Source: Henricia sp. BOLD:AAB3569
Taxonomy: Eukaryota > Echinodermata > Asteroidea > Spinulosida > Echinasteridae
Assembly: GCA_037783545.1 (NCBI GenBank)
Contig: JBBELK010001083.1
Coordinates: 310,001-374,000 of the forward strand
Reading direction: 5' to 3'
DNA: 64,000 nucleotides
Of this stretch, positions 56,295 through 64,000 are shown one piece after another. The notes beneath the pieces were generated by a model. The model searched no databases. It saw nothing but the letters and a program-made list of their open reading frames with translations, and was not told the DNA's origin. The position numbers were made by a program, and so were the translations under genes. The stretch's first letter is position 1; each line of letters opens with the position of its first letter.

Positions 56295-58486
56295 TGTCAC
56301 AGGTCTTCCCTAGAGTGGGGACCAGTGCCGAATCGGTTCTCGACTCCAGAATTTAAACAAATACAAAAATTGGATAATAAGGCCGTTATGACAGTCGTTG
56401 AGATCAATATTATTGTGGATGCAAGATAAAAGCAAATCAATTAGACAAATCAATACACTGTATTGTCAAGATCTTTAGTTACGAAATAGAAGCAAAGAGA
56501 AACAATAAATTCAAACACAATTAATACAATGATTTAACAATTCAAAATAATATAAGTAACTTATCAACAAGACGACTTGAGATGGCATCCGTCCTTCCAA
56601 ACGCGACATGTAACACCCGGGAGAGGTGAGACAAAACGAACGCGCGTTCACGGAAAGTCCACGAAATCGGTCCACGGCGAACGCGAACAGTTCACGCGGG
56701 CGAAACGGTAACGGAAACAGTCCAAGATGACGAAGAACGAGCCGGAAACAGGGGTAGAACTTCTCACAGGGCAATCTTCTCAAAACGAAATGGAAATCTT
56801 CTTCAAGTAGAGTCGGCCGATGGTCATCACGACAACAACATTCAGTGGGCCGCCAGTGGTCTTCTCCCAGTCACTTTCCTCCGTAGTGAAGTGGAACTCA
56901 CAAGGCTTAAAGGGCCAGCATAGACATCATCTAATAAAATACAATGAATGTTGTTCTGGTGATGGTCTTAGGCGTCTTAACTCAGTAACGGCAAGAGTTG
57001 GAATGTAAATTAATACCATAAACTTATTAAAACTAATTATCGAAAATAACATAAAACAAATGAACTTAAACTTAAGTAAAAGTCTGACACAGTAAATGCC
57101 TCTTTAAACTTTGATTGGTATACGTGTACCTTTAAGTGGAAATTCGCTCAATTGACTTTCCAAAACAATTGAGAAAAGGTCAAACAGCCGAAAATGATAT
57201 AAACATGTCAACACAGTCCATTACCCAGCCAGTGGTCTTAGCTAGCAGCTAAACCGCAAACACAGTGGCTCGAAGCATGGTCGAAGTAAGCACACTGGCA
57301 TGTGCGAAGGTCATGTACATGTATGCCAATCTGAAACCTGTTCCTTATAGCACAGTGTGAACGAGTATTATTTTAAACTATGAATGGGCTTACAACGTAT
57401 TTCGAAACATTCAACTTGAAGATTAACCGAATTATCGGTAACAATTACAGTATGTGATCTTATAAGAAAACTAAGTTTCATCTTTGGAATTCTTCAAGTT
57501 TAAAGGCACGTTATTTCCTTAAATTCAATCCACGAATTAAATGACTTTCCAATTAATGTATGTCTAAAGAACTAAATGTCTATCTAATTAAAAGTGACAC
57601 TCAACTTATTTAAATGTAAACATTATGTGTGTTTCAGCATAAAGAAACTGTTCACTTGCGACGAACATAATGTTGCCTTATTATTAAACACTCAACTGAT
57701 TTCCATTAAATGCTTATTAAATAAAATCAGCAATATCACCTATAATCAGTGGTTAAAGCGATACGGTACGTATGTAGCCTAACTGCAATCTAATTCGTGA
57801 TCATCGAGAATTCTAAATTATCATTATTAATATTAAAGGTGCACAAGATTCTTAATGAGAAATCACAAATCCATTCTCTGCAATGCTCACTATTGGTTTA
57901 GCTCATCTTAAAGTATTCAAGAATAATTTGTGTAACAATTCCTAAATGTTGCGTGTACGTCCGATTAACACAAATTACTTGCAAATTATATCTCATGTAT
58001 CGCACCATTAGTTCCAACGATTGTTGATGGAATAGACAGAATTTATCAACCACAAGGGCCATAATGCTTCAATAATTTGATTGAACTGATTATACCTTGT
58101 CAAACCAATAAAACACTAAATAAGTAAACTAACGATTCTACAATTAATGTATAAGGGTAAGATTCAGAAATTGTGAACTTACCTAATAAAATACAATGAA
58201 TGTTGTTCTGGTGATGGTCTTAGGCGTCTTAACTCAGTAACGGCAAGAGTTGGAATGGCCTCACCCTCACCAGAACAAACACCAGCTACCAAACATCTTG
58301 AATATCCATTACGGTCATTCGGGGTGCCAAGAAACAAGGGGAGTTTGCGGTTAGCCGTGAAGGCTGGTCCAGTGGGTTATCGACCCATTTCAGAAGTTTC
58401 CTTGAGAAGGGCAAACTTTGAGAAAATAGACATGACTTAGTCTCATCATGTCACTGCCCCAAAGGCGAATGTTGGGGGTGGTGACA
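56295..58486 (-). repeat. 3' LTR of the Gypsy element (about 2.2 kb)
   Basis: On the minus strand it starts TGTCACCACCCC right after the purine tract AGAAGGGGAGAG and ends CCTGTGACA, where the polyC element resumes. Only one LTR is in the window, so the length rests on end motifs and the junction. Includes a duplicated 76-bp segment (56932-57008 and 58184-58259). Confidence 0.6.
56932..58259. repeat. 76-bp direct repeat inside the LTR
   Basis: CTAATAAAATACAATGAATG..GCAAGAGTTGGAATG occurs at 56932-57008 and again at 58184-58259 with no visible change, about 1.25 kb apart. Confidence 0.85.
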
Positions 58487-58599
58487 CTCTCCCCTTCTAG
58501 AATCATGGCGTCCCGACATGACATTACAATGAAAATTTCAAACAACAATTTACAAATTACAAAAATTAAACTACAATATAACAAAAAATCAGAACGAAT

Positions 58600-59931
58600 T
58601 TAAGCAGGTAACAGGCATGATTGTAACAGAGCCAGGCTTTGCTTTTGAATAGCAAAATGCTCTTCCAGTAACTTAGTTTCTGATTTCCCAAGACGACCAT
58701 ACCCTAGGCGATCTGGGGGCTGCCTCTGGCGGGACGGCCATCGACGGCGTGCAGGTGAAGGTGGCCCACTAGATGAAGATTCTTCGGGGGAGGAACTGGA
58801 GACGTCGGAGTCGTCATTCGTCTCAGGGAGTGAGACATTAACAGGGCCGATCGCCGGGCTAGAACCAGTGGTGGCTTGGGAGTCGGCTATTTCTTCCACG
58901 TCTGTGGCCTCTTCCTCAGGGGTGGGACTTGATGCAGTTGTCGCCGATGGATGGAATTCTGGTGCTTCCGGATCCAGGGCCAGTTTGTTCACATCGTCGT
59001 CTGTCCCCGTTGCAGAAAGTGACTTCCTCGGTGCAGGTATGGGCCGGGTTTTCTGCTGGATGACTGGTACAGGCAGGGAGGATTCAGAGTCTGTCGTTGC
59101 GTGAAGGGGCTCTGGGTTAGGCGAACATTTCTGGGTTTGTCGCCTAGGTGACCGTCGAGGTGGGGCTACTGGCTTCGGAGGGTCTGGCTGGTGTTCCTTG
59201 GAGACGGTGGGGAGGAACCCGCAGGGGAGGAGCATATTCCTGTGCAGCGTCTTCTGCGGTCCAGCGCCATCTTCGGGTTCCACAACGTAAACTGGCATGT
59301 TCTCGCCGACGCGACAAACTACCTTATATGTCTTAGCCGACCACTTATCTGCCAGTTTGTGCTTCCCTCTTATTCCAACGTTGCGCACCAACACTTGGTC
59401 CCCTACATCAAGTGTGTGCTCTCTAACTTTTCGGTCATATCTCTCTTTGCTGTACCTGGCAGCCTTTTCAATTCGGGCAGTAGCGAGCTTGTGGGCCTGT
59501 TGTAACCGGTCACGGAGGTCTCGCACGTACTGGTGAGCGGACGGGGCTCCTCCAGTGGGTGGATTGACTATCCCAAACTGCAGGTCGATGGGTAGACGTG
59601 GTTCCCTGCCGAACATCAGGGCATATGGAGAAAGTCCTGTGGTGTTGTTCCTTGTGCAGTTGTATGCGTGGACAAGGGGTTTCACGTACAGACGCCAGCG
59701 TTGCTTCTTCTCCTCGTCCAGTGTGCCAAGCATGCTGATCAAGGTCTGATTGAATCTCTCCACCTGGCCATTCCCTTGGGGGTGATATGGTGTCGTGCGC
59801 GATTTTCGTATGCCGGCTAACTGACACAGCTCTTTGATGAGGTTGGCCTCGAAATCGCGTCCTTGGTCCGAGTGAAGTCTCTCTGGGAAGCCGTAGTGGA
59901 TGAAGAATTCTTCCCAGAGCACCTTGGCCAC
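58600..59931 (-). pseudogene. Gypsy integrase core and C-terminal region
   Basis: LHSDQGRDFEANLIKELC and TTPYHPQGNGQVERFNQTL are the second half of the DDE integrase core. VGDQVLVRNVGIRGKHKLADKW and VYVVEPEDG are the GPY/F-like C-terminal module. A Ser/Pro-rich acidic tail follows. Part of the fossil element. Confidence 0.85.
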
Positions 59932-59964
59932 GGTTTTTGCTTTCTGGTCTTTCGTAGGAAACGC

Positions 59965-62649
59965 CTAGGCATATCGCGTAAAATGATCGGTGATCACCAG
60001 GATGTTTCGTGTATCCTTGTCGTCTGGTTCAAGCGAGAGGAAGTCCACGCAGACGAGCTCCATTGGATGAGTCGTCACCACAGATACCATTGGGGCGGTC
60101 TTCTGCATCCTTTTCTTCCGTCGAATGCACCGGGGACAAGTGCGGCACCATTCCTCGATGTCCAGCGCCATTTTCGGCCAGTAGAAACGCGCTCGGGCCA
60201 AATCTAAGGTCCGTTCATAGCCCAAATGCCCAACCTGGTCATGGACACCCTCGAAGGCTATGCGCCGATAGCTCTTTGGTAGCACCAGCTGAAGTTGGCA
60301 GGACTCTCCAGGGCCACCACTTCCACGACGCAGTACTCCGTCTTTAATGCTCAAACGTCCCCACTGCCTAAGTAGAATCTTCGTCTCGTCAGGGAGATCC
60401 TTTCGCTCTTTGGGCTTCGGTGGGGCTCCTTTCTTGAGGCACCACGTCACGTAACGTATGTCTCTGTCAGCCTGCTGTAGTTCTACCCAGTCGTGTTGCG
60501 TTAGGCCTGGGAGGGAGTCTTGACCAGGCCACTGTATTCCTTCAAACTCGTCTGGTACAGCGCTAGTTGAATCGGTAATGGTTTCCAACAAGGTACATAC
60601 TTGTTGATGTTCATCGTCAACGCGTACTTGCTGGCACATCGCGGTCACCGTAGGTCTGTCAATTCCTTTAGTCAGGCGATTGCAGAATTGTTGGAGCCTT
60701 TCGTCAGCGGTATTGTACTCATCGGTAACCGGGGCTACCTTGGGTCGCCTGGACAGGCCATCCGCATCAGCGTTCGCTCTGCCGGGTCGGTACTGGATGT
60801 TAAAGTTGTAATTTGCCAGCGCAGCTAACCACCGCTGCCCAGTTGCATCGAGTCTGGCGGATGTCAGGACGTAGGTCAAGGGATTATTGTCCGTCATGAC
60901 CTGGAACTGACCTCCATACAGATAATCATGAAACTTCTCAGTCACTGCCCACTTCAAAGCCAGGAACTCAAGCTTGTGGGCAGGGTAGTTAGCTTCGCTG
61001 CGGGAAAGGCCTCGGCTAGCATAACCAATGACCCTCATCTTTCCATCTTGCTTTTGGTAGAGTGCAGCCCCTAAGCCAATTATACTTGCATCGGTGTGGA
61101 GGATGAAGGGAGAGTTGTAATCAACAAAACCAAGGACTGGTGCTGTCGTCAACATCTCAATCAACTCATCAAACGCCTTCTGACATGCCGGTGTCCACAG
61201 GTGGCCAAATGGTTCTGTCGCACTCCTCACGAGGGGCTTGGGTTTTCTCCCCTTCTTAGATCCTTTCCTCCTCAGGTCACACCCAGCTGTCAGCTGGTTA
61301 AGTGGACGGGCGATGGCAGAGTATCCTTGCACGAACCTCCGATAGTACCCAGTGAAGCCCAGGAAAGACTTCAACTCTCGTACATTTGTTGGGACTGGCC
61401 AAGACCTCACTACGGTGATTTTGCCAGGGTCTGTTTTGACCCCATCCCTGGAGACAACATGTCCCAGGCACTTCACCGACGACTGAAAGAATTGACATTT
61501 CTCAGGACTCAGCTTCAGGCCGAAACTGTGGAGGCGGTCTAAGACTTGCATCAACTTAACTTCGTGCTCCTCCAGGGTCCGTGAGAAAATCAGAAGATCA
61601 TCTAAGTATACCATGACGTCTTGCAAATTAAGATCTCCCATACATCTCTCCATCAGCCGCTGGAAGGTAGCGGGTGCGTTCGTGATACCCTGCGGCATTC
61701 TATTAAACTCATAGAACCCCAGAGGGCACCAGAACGCCGTCTTGTGCTTGTCGCTTTCTTCTAGCTCAACCTGGTAGTATCCAGACTTGAGGTCTAGACA
61801 CGTGAACCACTGAGAGCCGTTTAACGCATGAAGGGTCTCTTCTATTCTGGGGATGGAGTACTGGTCTCGGATGGTGCGGGAATTTAACTTCCTGTAATCT
61901 ATGCACAGTCTGACATCTCCGTTCTTCTTTCGGACAACCACGATGGGAGATGCAAACTGGCTCTCGGAGGCCCTGATGATATGTTTATCCAGCAGCTGCT
62001 GCAGGTGCTTCCTGACATCAAGATAATCTGCGGGAGCAATGTTCCGAGACCTCACTCTGAATGGGGAGTCGTCCGTCAGGTTAATATGGTGCTTAACCGA
62101 TGCAGTTCTCCCAATATCCAAATCACCTCTCGAAAACACAAAAGCCCTTTGTCGTAGCATCTGGGTGACCCGTTCCCTTTGATCATCAGAAAGAGGAGAA
62201 CCCTCAAAATTTAACACAAGGTCTGGGACTTCAGATGCCTCCATCTTCTGACATTGAGCCTGTTGCTGCGGGGATGTGCCTGTCTTTAGCGGGTAATCGC
62301 TGTTTAAAGTGTGTACCACGTCAACAGCATACGCATGGGCGATGATGGACCCTTCTGGTAGAACGATGTCGTGCTGTGTCTGGTTTGAAACCATCACATC
62401 TACAGTGGTTGACTCAGCAGGCGCTAGGATGTCTACTGCTCGCTTCACTATCAGCCCACCAGGAGCGATGCAACTATCCGCTGCTTCGATCATGTAGAGG
62501 ACCTCTACCTGCGTCGGGTTTGTAACGCTCGCGTTCAGGTCGACCTGGCTGCCACTTTCAACCGTAACTGCGCTCAAGAGTCGGACCTCAGCTAGCTTCT
62601 CTGATATATTCTCGGTTGAGGCAGATTCAAACTGGTGATAGGCAGTCAT
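59965..62649 (-). pseudogene. Gypsy reverse transcriptase, RNase H and integrase N-terminus
   Basis: RT: VRLCIDYRKLNSRTIRDQY, FTCLDLKSGYYQVEL, FNRMPQGITNAPATFQRLM, VMVYLDDLLIFS (YLDD). RNase H: FILHTDASIIGLGAAL, YPAHKLEFLALKWAV, FQVMTDNNPLTYVL. Integrase zinc part: HDQVGHLGYERTLDLARARFYW..CRTCPRCIRRK, then VCVDFLSLEPDD..VITDHFTRYA. Belongs to the fossil. Confidence 0.9.
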
Positions 62650-62726
62650 CCAAGCATGGTCGGCCTTCAGCTCTTTGAGGAAGTTGGGGCCATCTTGTTC
62701 CCGACAGGCACTAAATAGTCGCTCTA

Positions 62727-63269
62727 TCAGATTAGTGTTGGTCCCAAGAAGGAGTGGGGGCGATCATCACCATCCCTGGCACTCGTGACCAAGGCCAGGG
62801 TTTCAGTGGACAAATTCACACCAACTTTCTCTTTGTCGAAGCCAACACGGACCTCCACATATCCCAAGTAAGGGACACTCTGGCCACTGGCTCCCACCAC
62901 CAAGAGGTTAGTGAGGGGTTCCAGGGGCCGATGATGAAGTTTCCTTCTGTAGAACGACTCCGAAATACAGGTGACTTGGGACCCTGTGTCCAAAAGGCAC
63001 GGTACCTCATGTCCATCTACCGTAGCAGTGACAACTGATGGTTTTCCCACCAGTTTATCTGGCATACCTTGGAGAGGTTGCTGACCAATGCTATGGCAGT
63101 TGGCAGAACGCACTTCGGACTTTCGCCTAATGGGACGCTTCAACTTGTTGGCCGCTAGGGGTCCCCCTACTGGCGGCCGCTGCCGTTTCCCGAAGACGGC
63201 GTCGCTGGGGGCTTGCACCGAGCCATCATTTGCTCCTGAACACGCGTGGCATTCCTGGGGTTGGTGCAA
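62727..63269 (-). pseudogene. Gypsy protease region
   Basis: VDGHEVPCLLDTGSQVTCIS has the retroviral-type DTGS active site, followed by VVGASGQSVPYLGYVEV. Fossil part. Confidence 0.8.
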
Positions 63270-63445
63270 CTGCCCATCATGTGGCCAACTTGCCCGCAGT
63301 TGAAACAGATGGCTGGTCGTCTCGGCATTTGCTGTCTCGGCTGGCGTGGCACGTTGGTGTACGGTGTGGTGGGTGGTGCCGGGGCTTTTGCCAGTGACGT
63401 CACGGATGTGAGCTGCTCTTGCAGCCGGACGATCATCTCTTCCAT
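63167..63445 (-). pseudogene. Gypsy gag C-terminal part with zinc knuckle
   Basis: CFNCGQVGHMMGSC is a canonical CCHC knuckle preceded by Pro-rich sequence. Only the C-terminal end of gag is present. Confidence 0.75.
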
Positions 63446-63447
63446 TT

Positions 63448-64000
63448 ATTATTATTATTGTAGTAACACGCGGGGGCGTGCCTACTAGTTTGTCCCTGCG
63501 TTAGCGTGGACGGGGAGTGGGAGATGATCCCTAGGACCCGGTGTAATAGTAAATTGGTCGGAGACTACTCAGTGCTTGGTGGTGTGGTCGTTTGTCTTTA
63601 TTTTACACCTCCTCCGAAGAACAGAAAAAGAAGAAGAACCCCTGCAATCACAAGTGATTGTGAACAAAAATAAATCTAACAGTCCATAAAAATCTAGTCA
63701 ACATACATGTAACTAACATTTACATGTATACAATCTTAATAAACGTAATAAAACCTGACAGGCGAAATAATCTATTAAATATTATATGTGCCTGCACGAG
63801 GCCTTATGAGACGGCTTAATCTCATACATACCCAGCGGTATTCCTTGGACTAGACTAGACAGTATGCATGGTAGAACCTACATCTACATCAGTACATGAC
63901 TTCAACTTCAAGTGGTCGACCCTCTTGTTATGGCTACAAGGGAATCATAAACCCACACATCGATGTACAGTAATGTCAACGAAATAAATTACAACTTACA
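63448..64000. other. unassigned sequence after a (TTA)n joint
   Basis: The Gypsy text stops at a short TTATTATTATTATT run. What follows (TGTAGTAACACGCGGGGGCG..) has no similarity to other parts of the window and no domain-bearing ORF. It may be another element cut by the window end. Confidence 0.5.

Larger units (their letters stand above)
56295..63447 (-). mobile_element. Ty3/Gypsy LTR retrotransposon (broken, one LTR in window)
   Basis: Minus-strand element. Visible parts, in its own order, are a gag knuckle (about 63167-63445), an aspartic protease (62727-63269), reverse transcriptase with RNase H and the integrase start (59965-62649), the integrase remainder with C-terminal domain (58600-59931), purine tract, and 3' LTR (56295-58486). 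The other LTR and the N-terminal part of gag are not seen. The domain order PR-RT-RH-IN is that of Ty3/Gypsy. It is interrupted about three times; a fossil, yet with long open stretches, so not old. It landed in copy 3 of the polyC element. Confidence 0.85.

Overview
The window looks like non-coding, repeat-packed DNA from a marine invertebrate. Evidence is BEL/Pao and Ty3/Gypsy elements, a spliced piggyBac transposon, an APE-type LINE, Helentron-like ends, tRNA-derived SINEs and many fold-back MITEs. The GTAGGCCTAC and ACATGTAC-rich background and the SINE type suggest an invertebrate deuterostome (echinoderm, hemichordate or lancelet), but that is inference with low certainty. No host protein-coding gene could be supported; every convincing coding region belongs to a mobile element.

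The backbone is a segmental duplication about 16-17 kb long, present in about three incomplete units. I use letters for its blocks: C (12229-13099, 13527-14464, 30298-31251, 41810-42465, 51670-52531), D (polyC inverted-repeat element: 14563-15164, 31345-31764, 56112-56294), E (15165-16426, 31765-33052), A (3577-6165, 16427-18958, 33053 to about 35960), then BEL (18959-23376, 42768-48996, LTR stub 6166-6264), then B (26988-29049, 48997-51222, partial 36412-36787). Because the same sequence is present several times, many insertions can be mapped base by base against an empty paralogous site in the same window.

Region by region: 1-3581 is Helentron-like repeat sequence ending in five tandem terminal hairpins. 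3582-6264 is an old A block. 6265-11960 is mostly non-duplicated, with several fold-back and TIR elements. 12000-29640 is duplication unit 1, carrying BEL copy 1, an apparently intact piggyBac with a SINE on its edge, and a MITE. 29640-51550 is unit 2, carrying a young non-autonomous LTR element (37498-41445) and BEL copy 2 behind a recombination junction. 51550-64000 is unit 3, carrying a Helentron-like element with a LINE inside it, and a large Gypsy element on the minus strand.

The most unusual item is the LTR element at 37498-41445. Its LTRs are identical by eye, it has a tRNA-Leu-type primer site and a gag-like region, no pol at all, and downstream a separate ORF with two C2H2 zinc fingers. 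The order of events that can be read is: block duplication with BEL already inside, then unit-specific insertions (piggyBac, then SINE in unit 1; the zinc-finger LTR element in unit 2; Helentron with LINE, and Gypsy, in unit 3).
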